Assembly (NCBI RefSeq): GCF_020520425.1 | Contig: NC_079487.1 | Location: 133,260,385-133,324,384, forward strand | Length of the DNA stretch: 64,000 nucleotides | Source of the DNA: Spinacia oleracea | Lineage: Eukaryota > Streptophyta > Magnoliopsida > Caryophyllales > Amaranthaceae | Reading direction: 5' to 3' | In this document: piece by piece, positions 48,655-60,700 of the stretch | How positions within the stretch are numbered: the stretch's first letter is position 1 | Layout: every line of letters starts with the position of its first letter | Made by a program: the position numbers and the translations under genes | Notes under the pieces: model-generated | The model's input: the letters and a program-made list of their open reading frames with translations, nothing else | Database searches by the model: none | What the model was told of the DNA's origin: nothing

Positions 48655-51600
48655 TTACATGTCAGAGGGTACACGTTTGTACAAGCTTGTAGGCAACCTC
48701 GGAACTATAACAGCTTGTAAAGGAGTTTTCATGTAAGTAACAATTCCTGGATTTTCCCTCATGTCAATTTCCTCAAACTTAACCCCATTTGGTGGGTACC
48801 ATTCAAAATGGTGCAAAAGATGACCCATGTTTGATGTAACCAAGTTTATACCCACTTGCGCTCCAGGGCATATCCGTCTACCCGCCCCAAACGGTAATAA
48901 CCGAAAATCATGACCCTTCATATCAACATCCTCCTCGAAAAACCGTTCGGGTCGAAACTCATTCACATCACCCCAAACATTCGGGTCACGGCCCAAGGCC
49001 CATGCATTTACATGAACAATGGACCCCTTAGGGATATCATAACCACCAATCTTGACATGGGTTTTGGCCTTATGGGGTATCATTAAAGGGGTTGGAGGAT
49101 GAAGCCTTAGGGCCTCCTTGACTATTGCTTTTAAATATGGTAGGTTTGGAAAGTCTTCTTCGGTCATGATCCGTTCAGACCCGATAACCCGGTCCAACTC
49201 TTCTTGGGCTTTCTTTTGTACTCTTGGATTTCGTATTAACTCTGCCAAAGCCCATTCAACAGAAATAGCGACCGTATCTACGCCTGCAACAATCATATCC
49301 TGTACCAAATAAATTTTGAACGGTATAAGCCTGTTTGATTTATTTCAGAAAAATAAGTTCAGCAAAAATAAATTCTTTTCGGCAAATATAAGTTTCTCGG
49401 TCAGCTTAACATACAAAAAAGTTCTTTCTGCAAAAATTAATTTTTTAGATTAAATAAGTGCAAATAAGTCCAGATAAGGTTCAATAATTTCATATAAGTT
49501 TATACTTCACGCAATCAGGCAGTTTGGCTTAGGCACTATTCATATACATTCTATTTTTTTACCGAATTTTGTTATTTAAGCGTATGGTAAAATATATATA
49601 ACCACGTGAGATCTTGTTAATTAAATCCGTCTTCATAAATATTTTTAAAATATGATAAAAAAAAATGTGCTTTGATAAACATGACTAAAACATATATGTC
49701 AACTAAATAAGAACAGAGGAAGCATAAGTTAAATTCAGTCAAGATCAAATTAACAAAATAACGCATAAATGTAAATTTTGTGAAATTCAGTGTTAATTTT
49801 AATAAAAATTGGCAGAATGAATAGGGTCAAAGTCAATACGTACCCAAAGAAGACCAAATAAAGTGTCTTCACCAAGATCATATTTATCTTTTAAAGTGAG
49901 CAAAGAATCAACAAAGTGTTGTACGTTAGTTCCACCAATATTTTTAGACTTGGCAATAGCATGTTCCCCAATAATTTCTCTAATAAATTGATCCAAACGA
50001 TCGTTGAGCATTGTGGCTTCTTCTTTATCCTTTTTATTGAGAGGTGACAATAACCATTGTAGCCATGGAAGGTTATCGATCAAGATGTTTGCTTTGTTAA
50101 TTTTCGCTTTTCGGCCCGATAATACACCCTTAAGTTCCTTACCAATGGTGTCTAACTCACCTTTGGAGTTCACAAACCTTTTCCCGAAAGTTAACCTTGT
50201 GATGTTGTTGAATGACATTATTCCTGCGTGCCCCCTTATGTTGACCGTTTTCCCTTTGTTTTCTGCATGCAATGATCAACATTAAGTATGAAGAAAATGA
50301 TACGGCTTATATAAACCTTTTTTATTTTTATTTATAAGGTAATAAGAATACTACATTAGCAACCCTTCCACTAGAGGTTTTCTCCCATAGGTGATCAAAA
50401 TTCAGGTCGGGCAGAGATTTAACACAAAAATTCATGCCTAAACTCAAAAATTTGGTGCGGACTTTGCGGACCGACATGGGATTTTTCGAGCCAGCTCGGG
50501 TTTTGGTCTAAAAATGTATATTTTAGACTACCAAAACCCGCACTTTTCGGACCGTGTCGGGTCGGGCCAGGGTTATAGTTGATCGGGTCTAGTTTCTCCC
50601 GAGTAATCACTGTAAGGGATGGAAAGTAACTGTAAACTACTCACACATTTCTATAATCAACTAGTGCCGACTAAATGTCCTATATTCGCAATCTAGTCTG
50701 CTATTCTATTTGTTTCTCTAAAATAATATAAGTATCATATAATAGTACAATTACAACTTACAAGTATACCTTTATTATCCTCTGTCATATAAGAATTACT
50801 ATCGAATTATTATATTTTCTTAAGATATATGTTATCCACTAGTAATATTTATAGAGTATTACTCGTCATTTTTACGTAGAGGCGATCATGACTCGGGTTG
50901 AGTTTGAGGGGAGTAGGGTACGTTCACGCCGAGCCGGACGGCCAGATATTGACCAAAACTTTTTCACCCTAACTTTGTAAATTTAGTTGTGTTAAGTTTT
51001 CTAGAGACTAGTTTAGCAATCTCAAAACAAAATTTTCCGGGCCAAAAAATTATGTCTAAGCCCGGACAAAATCGTAACGAGCTTAGGCATAAAATTATTA
51101 TTGAAAATTATAAAAAGTTGATAATTCAAAAACACATATTGAGACTAATTCAACAATATTTAACCTAATCATTTTTGTTTTTAGTAAATATTTGAAGTCA
51201 AATTAAGTATATGTGAATAGTGTAAAAGTTGGATTGTTGTAAATATTTGAAAAAACGAAGGAAGTATTAGAAATATACCGGGATTAGTACAATCGTGGAA
51301 GAGTGATTCGATCATGGCGGTGGCCTCATCTTCTCTAATGGGTTTAAGGGCCTCAAGCTTTTTCGGGGTAAACAATGCTAAATTACTAACCTTCCTAACC
51401 TTAACATATTGAGGCCCATAATCGGCCCAAATAAGGTCTTTACCATCTTTGGTAAATCTAGCTGTTGGTTTTCTATGTCTATCAGCTAAGTTTTGATCAT
51501 GCTCTTTTAACACTTGCTTAGCAAACTCGGCACTGGATACGACGACGTTTAGTTCGGGCCCAAGCTTGAAGGAGAGTATTGGGCCGTAGGTTTGGGCCCA

Positions 51601-51759
51601 GTCGTGGAAGCACCTAAACCGGACGGGTTTAATGTCGTATACATTACCGAGAACCGGTAAAGGCTTCGGACCGGGTGGTAGTTTGTACCTAAACCGTTGG
51701 AAGAGGTTGTAAGTTAAGCTGAGGAATATTAAAGAGAGTGGGATTAGGATGAGACCCAT
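48655..51759 (-). CDS. CYP98A: CYP98A-type cytochrome P450 (3 exons)
   Basis: Exons: 51759-51279, 50262-49844, 49299-48655; GT..AG introns; 514 aa. CYP98A enzymes are ER-bound P450s that 3-hydroxylate p-coumaroyl shikimate/quinate esters (C3'H) in lignin and chlorogenate synthesis. Seen here: N-terminal anchor, [56 protein letters not shown]-helix AGVDT (305-309), E362xxR365, FRPERF (415-420), [10 protein letters not shown] with heme ligand Cys444, and C-terminal LYKRVPSDM. Intron positions and length (CYP98A3 is 508 aa) fit the family. The central part ([24 protein letters not shown]) departs from canonical C3'H, so the substrate may differ. An in-frame ATG at 51888 would add 43 residues with a second hydrophobic segment; I chose 51759 by family length. 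A fragment lies at 44328. Confidence 0.92.
50497..50540. repeat. Imperfect hairpin in P450 intron 1
   Basis: CGGGTTTTGGTCTAAAAAT is followed closely by ATTTTAGACTACCAAAACCCG (two parts: ATTTTAGACTAC, CAAAACCCG), its reverse complement except for a 2 nt bulge. It sits within a GGGTCGGGCC-rich old repeat (50400-50600). Confidence 0.6.
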
Positions 51760-52591
51760 ATCTTTTGAGGGTCTGAAAAATGAGAAATGTGTATAAACTA
51801 TAAAGAGAAGAATAAAGAAGAGGGCAAGGCTTAGAACATAGAAATTTGGACTTATATACACTAGTGTTTGAGTGAGAGCATCTAGCAACTACTCTATGTT
51901 TATTGGTAGGACCCGTTTCATCGTTAGTTATTAATGATCAAAGTTATGTATTGATAAACGTGAAATTCAACATGTGTGAATTAGAAAAAACATGTTGTAC
52001 GGAGTACTAAGTAATCATATCTTTCACAATTTCACTTCAAAAAGTTACTGTAATTTCTGCAAAAAGCGAAGCCCAACTACTCGAGCATCATTGAGGAGGT
52101 AAGTCGCAACATGTGTCTCAATTGGTTAGTGTACAAAGGTTGTATATTTCACATAATCGACCCTAGACACACCATACATTTTCAAAATTGATCCCTTGTT
52201 CTTTACCAACAGAGCTAGCTGTCACGTGCTGAGGCTGGCCTGGATCAAGCCTCGGGAATTCAGACGCCGCGCGGGCGGTCAAAAGGCCCGTCCGTGACAT
52301 AGCTAAATGACATAACTTTTTTGAAAGAAAACAATATTGTTTACTAAGTGACTTACGCATCTAATTAACATCGAATTAAGTAGGCGGTCAATATCCATAC
52401 CTAATGCGAATTAATCCGCTGTGTATTCTTATCGTGACAAACTCTTCTAAATTGGTGTCTATTTTATCTAAGAGAGTTTCTCCTCCTGTAGCCATATGTT
52501 AAAACCTCATGTTATCCATATCTGAGTTGTCCTACATTGGAGAACGATGAGAGAAAATACCATTTTATAGAGTCATCTTCACTATTGTCAA
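51760..52591. other. Upstream region of the P450
   Basis: No separate gene. Contains an in-frame N-terminal extension option (to 51888), an ACGGAGTA octamer at 51999 and a GC-rich, strongly structured island at 52216-52305. Confidence 0.45.
52216..52305. other. GC-rich island with cloverleaf-like dyads
   Basis: Outer arms TAGCTGTCACG (52216-52226) and CGTGACATAGCTA (52293-52305) pair with a 2 nt bulge. Inside are GAGGCT/AGCCTC (52231-52236, 52248-52253) and CGGGC/GCCCG (52272-52276, 52286-52290, 9 nt loop). On the minus strand the adjacent TAGCTCTGTTGGTAAAGAAC resembles a tRNA A box and GGGTCGATT further on a weak B box. It could be a piece of a tRNA-derived SINE. Function unknown. Confidence 0.4.
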
Positions 52592-53001
52592 CTAGCTTTT
52601 GAGCCCGTTCATAAAACGGGCAGTTGTATAGTGGTTGTTCAGATGTCTTTTGAAATTTTAATTAGTGAGTACTTGTGATTTTTGGTAACATATGAATTAA
52701 ATAGAGGTGTAATCTGAAGGTTGGAAAAATATAAAATTATATGTTGAATAAATATTGGATGTTAAAGGGGTGGAGTGGAAGAAACTAATGAGTATATTAG
52801 ACTATTAATAACTTGATGATGAATAAGGAAAATAGAGTGGAAGAGGCATTAAAAGTTGTAAATCATAGAAACAATAAAGAAAAATTGAAAAAAAAAACAA
52901 AATAAAATGATGGATGAAAGGAGAGATGCCACATGGTTTCTAATAATGAGATGACACACGCGCGGCTTCTAATAATGTATGGTGTTCCTTTTTAAATACT
53001 A
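52592..53001 (-). mobile_element. Probable Helitron (minus strand)
   Basis: Read on the minus strand it ends GCCCGTTTTATGAACGGGCT, then CAAAAGCTAG followed by T. The 6 bp GCCCGT/ACGGGC hairpin about 10 nt before CTAG is a Helitron 3' terminus. The 5' end is inferred near 53001, where a second Helitron end begins; TAGTATTTAAAAAGGAAC there resembles the family's 5' wording but the TC start is not clear. Confidence 0.65.
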
Positions 53002-53625
53002 CTAGGTTAGGTCCCGTGCAACGCACGGATGAGACTTTTTTTTTTTTGATGTTCTGAATAATTTATTTAGAAGAAGTTTTTAATAAAATAAAATCAAGTT
53101 TTATCAACGGTTGTTGAAAAATTAAAGAAACTTATTATTTATTTGAATCGTAAAGTGATTGGTGCGATTTTAGGAGTTTAGCGTTTCGACAAAAATACTT
53201 AAGTTGAGAAAATATAAGAAAAAAAAATTATCAGACAATTATTAGATACCCTTTTCTTTTGGAATTGAATAACATCCGAAACACTAACCATACCCGTACC
53301 CTCGATCTATCCAAATTTTTGGATATGGTATTGATTTGATAACCATATCCGTTATAATACCCTATTTTCTATACCGTGTATATAACTAACTTTTGGGTTT
53401 ATAAGTAATTTTGTTGAACCAATTTTTAACACTTGTTTTACATAAAATAAAAAATAAGGAGTAAATAATTTTTTTTGTTTGGGTACGGTCGTATAATAAC
53501 ACATTTCAGAGTAATTTATTTATTAATTTACAGCGTATTAACTATTGTAGGTTAATAGTATAATGAACTTTTTGAAATTTTTATATCAAAATAAAAAAAT
53601 ATTTTGCTATTTTTCCAACGGAGTT
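53002..53625 (-). mobile_element. Second Helitron 3' end, cut by the copia element
   Basis: On the minus strand CCGTGCGTTGCACGGGACC forms a CCGTGC/GCACGG hairpin, followed by TAACCTAG and T, again a Helitron 3' terminus (CTAG at plus 53002-53005). Its other end was not found before the copia LTR starts at 53626, so it may be interrupted by that insertion or end unrecognised. Confidence 0.55.
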
Positions 53626-53937
53626 TGAAGGAAATAATGCCCTTGGTCCAAGTATGCATTCTATGTTAAGTCTAATAAATGCGGTTCAGTATTAATTAAC
53701 AAGTTAATAATTCAGTGAGATCAAGTGAGCTGAATGCCTAGCTAGAGGCCGCTTCAGTTCAAGTGGAATTAATGATATTAATCCACAGCTTACTTTTGAC
53801 TGAACCCGTAGGGTCACACAAATAGTACGTAAACGGATCAAGTATTTAATGGCATTAAATACTCCATCTATGAATATTCGGAACCGACGGATCTTGGTTT
53901 CAGTGGGAGCTAAGATCGTCACATGCAAGAAATGAAT

Positions 53938-54258
53938 ACTCCGGAAACGATGATATTGCCGGAAACGGAAATATGGATCGTATCGGAAATATAAATATTA
54001 TCCAAGTCGTAGATGTTGCCGGAAACGGAAACATGGTACGTATCGGAAAATATTATCGGAAATGGAAATATTGCCAGAATCGGAAATATTGCCGGAAACG
54101 GAAATATTGTCAGAATCGGAAATATTACCGGGATCGGAAAATAATTCCGGAAACGGAAATATTAAATATTTGTTCGAAACGGAAATTAATTCCGGAATCG
54201 GAAATATTAAATATTGTTCGTATCGGAAATGAATTCCGGAATCGGAAAATTTAATCGG
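53938..54258 (+). repeat. Minisatellite inside the LTR
   Basis: Tandem degenerate units built from CGGAAA, TATTGCCGGAAACGGAAATA and ATCGGAAATATT words, roughly 15-31 bp per unit, about a dozen or more units. The same array is present in the 3' LTR at +9001. Confidence 0.9.
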
Positions 54259-54671
54259 AAGCGCATCGTACGAATAAGCATCGGACGAGGCCTGCCGGAC
54301 AAAGGCCCAGCACGAAGCCAGGCCATCGCACAGCAAGCCAAGCGCGCCGCACAAACAGCCACGCCAGGCCCAGCGCAAGGCCAGGCCCAGCAGGCTGCGC
54401 AGCGCGCACAGCGCGCAAAGCACGCGCAGCGCGCAGCGCGCGCGGGCGCTGCGTGGGCTGCTGCTCGCGCGCACGCATGGGGCCCATCGTGGCAGCCGTG
54501 CGTGTGTGTGCAAGTGTTTGTGTTCGTGCACGTTTCCTAAAACATGCAGAGTTCGGTTAATGATTAAATTCCTAATTCTATTTGATAAAATTAATTAAAT
54601 TAGAGTTCTTGTAGGATTCTAGGTTTAATTAATTTGTATCTGAATAGGATTTCGATTCCCTTTCCATACCC

Positions 54672-54681
54672 CTATAAATAT
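54672..54681 (+). promoter_or_regulatory. LTR TATA box
   Basis: CTATAAATAT in the LTR, downstream of the GC-rich block; repeated at 63673-63682. Likely promoter of the retrotransposon RNA. Confidence 0.6.
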
Positions 54682-55040
54682 GAGGCTAGGGCTCACAATT
54701 TATAACAAGTTTCAAAGTATTCAAAAAGTGAGTTTTTGAGAGAAAATTAAAACACACATCTTGCTCATAAAAGTGCCGAAATTTTCTAGTACCTTAAGGG
54801 CGATTCTAGTTGGTCAATCTTAAGGCGGATCCGGACGTGCTGTGGACTATCTACGGAGGGACGACACTTGGAGTCCTAAAGACTTGTTCTTGTTCGGTTC
54901 GGGCGCAGCTAGGGAGGGCACGCAACAAAGAGTATGCATCTAAATTATGCTATATGATTATGTGTAAATAATATGTTGTCCTGGGTTAATGGTTGTTTCC
55001 GCATGATCTATGTAATGTCATATGTATCATAACCTAACAG

Positions 55041-55054
55041 TGGTATCACGAGCC
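55041..55054 (+). other. Copia primer-binding site
   Basis: TGGTATCACGAGCC, one base after the LTR end, matches the initiator tRNA-Met complement TGGTATCAGAGCC except for an extra C. The first eight bases, most important for priming, are intact. Confidence 0.85.
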
Positions 55055-57780
55055 CCTTATTATTTCATAATCTAAATTGCATGAACATGGTTAAATATTA
55101 CAAATTTGCAAGAATTAAAAGGGGTGATTAATTTTCGTAATTGTTAATTAATTGCAAATTGCGTTTATTTAATTATACGTACGCAGTTTTTCGGCAGTTT
55201 CTTCGTTACTCATCCGAATTGAGTGATTTTTGTGTCAATTCCGCATGTAAAAGGCATTCTAAAATTTTGACAAAAATAGTATTTTTCTGCCGAACCCAGA
55301 ATTCTCAAATTCGAAGCCTAACTATGACTTTTCGAAGGTTTTAGTTTTTCGAATGCAAAATTTCGTAAATTTAAGATGTTAAATTAAATATTTGCGATTC
55401 TTGTTGATAAATCTTGAATTTTTGATTGACCTACTGCATATGTTTAACAAGTTTGAATGCCTAGTCTTGTTAATTATGCAATCTAATTTGTAATTATGAT
55501 TAATTTGTTGAAAATTAGAATAATTTAGAATTAATTTGATTTTCATAATTAATTGTAATTTAATTAGAAACCTATGATTAAAAACCACCTTAAAAATTGT
55601 AAATTTATGATAAATTTTAAATTTTTATGACCTAGACTTGAATCCATAACAATCGGAAATCAATTGGATAATAAATTTTCGATTTTTTCGCCCTAAAATT
55701 ATGAAATTAATATTATTTATTAATTTGTCATTAATTTTAAATATAAATTTTAAATTTTTATGCGATTCGTTCATAAAACTTGCACGCACGAAGCAATGGA
55801 CGCTTCGTGTTACCCTTAAGGGGTGTTGTATAATGCGGGCATGCGACGACGAGCAAGGGAGCTCGTCGCCCGTGCGGCACGAATGCAATGAGCAAGGGCG
55901 TAGTGCACGAGCACAAGGCAGCAGCCCTGCCTTGTGTCGTGTGCCACGAGCAATGGACGAATGGGCATGGGCGAAGGGCGAGCCAAGGCAGTTGCGTGTG
56001 GGCAGCAAGCGAGCTGCGCCACGACGCGCGCTGCCTCGCACAAGAGTGCGCAGCCTCGCGCGCAGCGATCGCAAGCTCGCGTGCCACGAGCGCTGCGCCC
56101 AGCATTGCTCGCGCGCACAGCGAGCGATGGCTCGCGCGCCCAGCGAGCGATGTCGCGCGCGCACTGCGAGCGATAGCTCGCGTGCGATGAGCGCTGGCGC
56201 GCGCAGCGAACACCAATGCGTGCGGAGGCTTGCGATGGGGATGCAGCAGCTATGCGACGAGCGCATGGGCTGCGCGCACATGGCCAGCAATGGCTGTGTG
56301 CGTGCGGCCCATGGGCGTGCAACGCGTAGGGTGTTTGCGTTACGATTAAAGATCGTTTTGAATGTTTAATTTGAAAATTCCAGTTCACGTAATTTTAATT
56401 AATTTTAAAATTAATAATTTAAATTATTTTCTTGGATTTTAATTTTGAATATTGTAATTATAATAAATTTTATTTATTCTAATTATTTTACTAAAATTAA
56501 AATCATGAATTAATTTAAATACGACTGAAATTAAATTAAACCTTTTGGATTCAATTATAAATTTATATGAGCTTTAAATTTTAATTAAATTTGTATGTTT
56601 CCGGTTAGACTAGAAATACATTTTTATGTTTAAAATTAGTAAAGCATATAAATTTATTGGTTTAAGTGGGAGCGCTTTTTAGTCATAAACTCTTGATTAG
56701 GTCTACAAATCCTTAAGGTTAAAACAACTTGATTAGAATTAATAAGGACTGAATAATTGGTAGATTATTGGTGCCCTTGATTAATTGCTGCAAATGTTTA
56801 CGTGATGCATAATGTGTTTTACTAACCAGCTATGTGGGCCATTCATGATAATGAATGGGTGAATGGTATATATTGTATATGTACTGTTTTGCAGGTTATG
56901 AAGTGACTAGTATGGCCCAAATAGGATAGAAAATATGGTCTGCGTACCATTAATTTGAATGTAATTGGTCTAAAGTACCAAAGTTATTTTTCAATTCAAA
57001 TATGGTCTGCGAACCATCAAATAGTTGTAATTAGTTATAGCTTATCCTATTTGAAGAAAATGGTGCCTCCCACGGAGATTTTCAAGACAGACTTTGAAGT
57101 CAAAGCTTCAAGATGAAGTCGGGCCATACTAGATCACATTTATCTTATGCATGCTTTAAGTTATTTATTGTTTTAAATATGTCTTAAAATGCATGAGATC
57201 AAAAGCTTGATTATGTTGCATGATTAAGGATTTTAGTTCACTTAAAATCTAACCAACATAGTAAGAGCCTTAAGTTCCAAACTTAAAAATTGAGTTAAAA
57301 GGTGCCATGCCAAAATATACACTTGCTTGGATATCCTTTACATCAATCTAGTAATAGTTTTCGCTCAGCGAGGTGTTACTTATTGGTCCTAAAGGGGCAA
57401 GGTACACAAATAATTGTGAGTACATGTTAGTTTTGGTGAAACTCAACGATATAAGTAAGGAGTCCTTTTATGTCGTGGCAAATTCGATAGGTTTACCTAA
57501 TAAGTTCTTAGACGTACCTATCAACCAAGAATAGTTTCTAGACTATTAGCAAAAGGCTTTTGCTTACCTAAGATGTTCTAGGATTAAGTCGACAAACTGT
57601 GCTTAGTTCTTCAATGATTTTAGGATCTTGGAATCATTTTATTCACACCTGCCGGAACACATAATTTGAATAAAATGCTTAATAAACATTGAATTATGCA
57701 TGTATGCTAGAATTTAAGTTCATTAAGAGAAACTGTGAATGGTTATTTATTTGTCTATTCTTTTCAATTGTAGTTTTAAT
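55055..57780 (+). other. Long copia leader with a GC-rich structured block
   Basis: 2.7 kb of untranslated leader. 55790-56340 is strongly GC-rich in an AT-rich setting. It contains GCGAGCGATGGCTCGC and GCGAGCGATAGCTCGC, each a 6 bp stem with a 4 nt loop, and many GCGCGC words. Open frames on both strands here reflect the scarcity of stop codons at high GC, with low-complexity Ala/Arg/Cys composition, and are not called as genes. Confidence 0.75.
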
Positions 57781-60700
57781 ATGGCAAACAACAATCAAAA
57801 CATCATCTTGGGTTCTGAGCTTATGGTCAAGCTGAACCTGGCAAATTTTCTTGAATGGGAAGCTAAGCTAGTTGAAATAGTCAAACTCAATGGACTTGAG
57901 TATGTACTGTCACATCCCATGCCAAGCTACTATGCCAGAGACATGACCCCTGAGAGATTTTACGCCTGGGATGCGGATCTCAAAAAGGTTATGAGTCTCA
58001 TGCTGAACAATATCCCTGATGATTGGGCTAAAAGGTTTGTAGCCTATGAACCTTTTACGCTCATCAAGAATCTAAGGGATATCTGTCGTGGAAGTACGGA
58101 GGACAGGGACCTGAACGTCCATGAGTTGATTGAATCAATGTCTGGTCTAAAGGTTAGTTCTCCCAACAGGTGTTATAGGATGGAAGTCCAAGAAACACAT
58201 GTTCAGCTCCTTCGCACTAAACAGAGGGTAGGCGTCCCACTGAGGTTCCATGTGGATCTTATGCGTTCATACTTTGATCGCCTAAGTCTACTAGGAACAC
58301 CAATAAGCGAAAGGATGGCAGTCTCTGTCTTGATCAATTCACTACACAGTGGGTTTGGTCGCTTCAAGCAACTATACCTAAGTGAACCAAGAGAAGAAAC
58401 AGTTGCAGAATTTGTTCACCTTGTCAGAAAGGCTGAAATAATACTGGACTGTGAAGCCAAAGATTTACTCAAGGCTAGAAGGAGACCGTTCAAGAAAGGT
58501 GGAAAGTCCAAGGGCAATGCTAAATCAAAGCAGGACAAGTCCACATCAAGCTGTCTTTATTGTGATGGAATAGGCCATTACAAAAGAGAATGTCCAAAGC
58601 TAAAGGAAGATCAGAAGAACGGAACAGTCGTTCCATCTTCAGGTATTTTCGTTATAGACTGTATACTTGCTAATTCAACTTCTTGGGTATTAGATACAGG
58701 TTTTGGCTCACACTTATGTTCCAATCCACAGGGACTAAGAAGAAGTAGAAAGTTAAGCAAGGGTGAAGTCGACCTACGAGTGGGAAATGGAGCACGGATT
58801 GCTGCATTAGCCGTAGGAACTTACTATTTGTCGTTGCCCTCCGGGCTAGTTTTGGAACTGGAAGAATGTTTCCATGTTCCAAGTCTTACTAAAAACATCA
58901 TTTCAGTTTCTTGCTTAGATGCTAAGGGATTTTCCTTTTTAATAAAAGACAATAGTTGTTCGTTTTATTTTAAAGAGATGTTTTATGGATCTGCTAGATT
59001 AGTCAATGGACTTTTAGATCACGACAAACAAGTATATAACATAAATACCAAAAAGGCCAAAAAGGATGATTCAGATCTCACCTATCTGTGGCATTGTCGA
59101 TTAGGCCATATAAACTTGAAACGCTTAGAAAGACTTCAAAGGGAAGGAATTCTAGAACCATTTGACTTAGAGGATTATGGTAAATGCGAATCATGTTTAC
59201 TTGGCAAAATGACAAAGCAACCTTTCTCTAAAGTTGGAGAAAGAGCAAATGAACTATTGGGTTTAATCCATACAGATGTATGTGGACCAATGAGTACAAA
59301 TGCTAGAGGTGGTTTCAGCTACTTTATCACTTTCACTGATGACTTCAGTAGGTATGGTTATGTCTACCTAATGAAGCATAAGTCTGAATCCTTTGACAAA
59401 TTCAAGGAATTTCAGAGTGAAGTAGAGAATCAATTAGGCAAGAAGATTAAGGCACTGCGGTCTGATAGAGGCGGTGAATATCTGAGCTATGAATTTGATG
59501 ACCATCTGAAAGAATGTGGAATTCTATCAGAATTGACTCCTCCTGGAACACCACAATGGAACGGTGTGTCAGAACGGGGGAACAGAACCTTGCTAGACAT
59601 GGTCAGGTCAATGATGGGTCAGGCCGAACTTCCATTAGAATTTTGGGGACATGCACTAAATACAGCTGCACTCACTATAAATAGAGCTCCGTCTAAAGCT
59701 GTCGAAAAGACTCCATACGAATTATGGTTTGGAAAGCCTCCAAATGTGTCTTTTCTTAAGATTTGGGGATGTGAAGTATACGTCAAACGATTAATTTCAG
59801 ACAAACTTCATCCAAAATCTGACAAATGTATCCTTGTGGGCTATCCAAAGGAAACAAAGGGGTATTACTTCTACAATACATCTGAGAACAAAGTGTTTGT
59901 TGCTCGAGATGGTGTCTTTTTGGAGAAGGATCACATTTCCAAAATGACAAGTGGGAGAAAAGTAGACCTCGAAGAAATTCGAGTCGAACAACAAACTCTA
60001 GAGAATGCTCAAGATGACATTCAGGATGAAACTCAGAGATCTTTAGAAGAATCTGGTGAGAATCATGGTCGATCTAGAAATGTTACCCCGCGTAGATCGC
60101 AAAGATATAGATCTCAACCGGAAAGGTACTTAGGTATTTTGACGAACGAGAGCTATGACGTTCTATTACTTGAAAGTGATGAACCTGCGACTTACAAGCA
60201 AGCTATGACGAGCCCTAGCTCCAAGCAGTGGCAAGAAGCCATGCAATCTGAATTAGACTCCATGTCTGAAAACCAAGTATGGGATTTGGTCGATTTGCCA
60301 GATGGCTACCAAGCCATTGGAAGCAAATGGGTTTTCAAACTGAAAAATGACAAGGATGGGAAACTTGAAGTTTTCAAAGCTAGATTGGTCGCAAAAGGTT
60401 ACAGGCAAGTCCACGGTGTGGATTACGATGAAACCTTTTCACCAGTTGCAATGCTAAAGTCTATTCGAATAATGTTAGCAATCGCTGCATATTACGATTA
60501 CGAAATATGGCAGATGGATGTCAAAACTGCTTTCTTAAACGGCGTTTTAACAGAAACTGTGTTTATGACACAGCCTAAAGGTTTTGAGGATCCAAAGAAT
60601 GCTAAAAAGGTATGCAAGCTAAAGAAGTCAATCTACGGATTGAAGCAGGCATCCAGGAGCTGGAATATACGTTTTGATGAAGCAGTCAGTGACTTTGGTT

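Larger units (their letters stand above)
53626..55039 (+). repeat. 5' LTR (1,414 bp)
   Basis: Starts TGAAGGAAATAATGCCC and ends CCTAACA (TG..CA borders). Contains a CGGAAATATT-based minisatellite (53938-54258), a GC-rich block (54260-54530), and a TATA box CTATAAATAT at 54672-54681 that probably starts the genomic RNA. Matches 62627-64000 throughout by eye. Confidence 0.95.

Noticed and set aside
48655..49299. Loss of the oxygen-activating threonine in the P450 I-helix (AGVDTV instead of AGxDTT)
   Set aside because: The catalytic position is the Thr right after Asp, which is present; a following Val also occurs in active P450s such as P450cam.
49323..49530. Possible MITE in P450 intron 2 (TAAGCCTGTTTGATT ... 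GGCAGTTTGGCTTA)
   Set aside because: Ends are too imperfect and the flanking triplets do not match; left uncalled.
53998..54540. ORFs on both strands of the LTR (177 aa minus, 108 aa plus)
   Set aside because: Low-complexity Ala/Arg/Cys or Ile/Ser/Asp translations of the GC-rich block and minisatellite; open in several frames because stops are rare there.
55625..56388. Several 80-222 aa ORFs on both strands in the copia leader
   Set aside because: All overlap the same GC-rich repeat, with simple composition and no domain; better explained by base composition.
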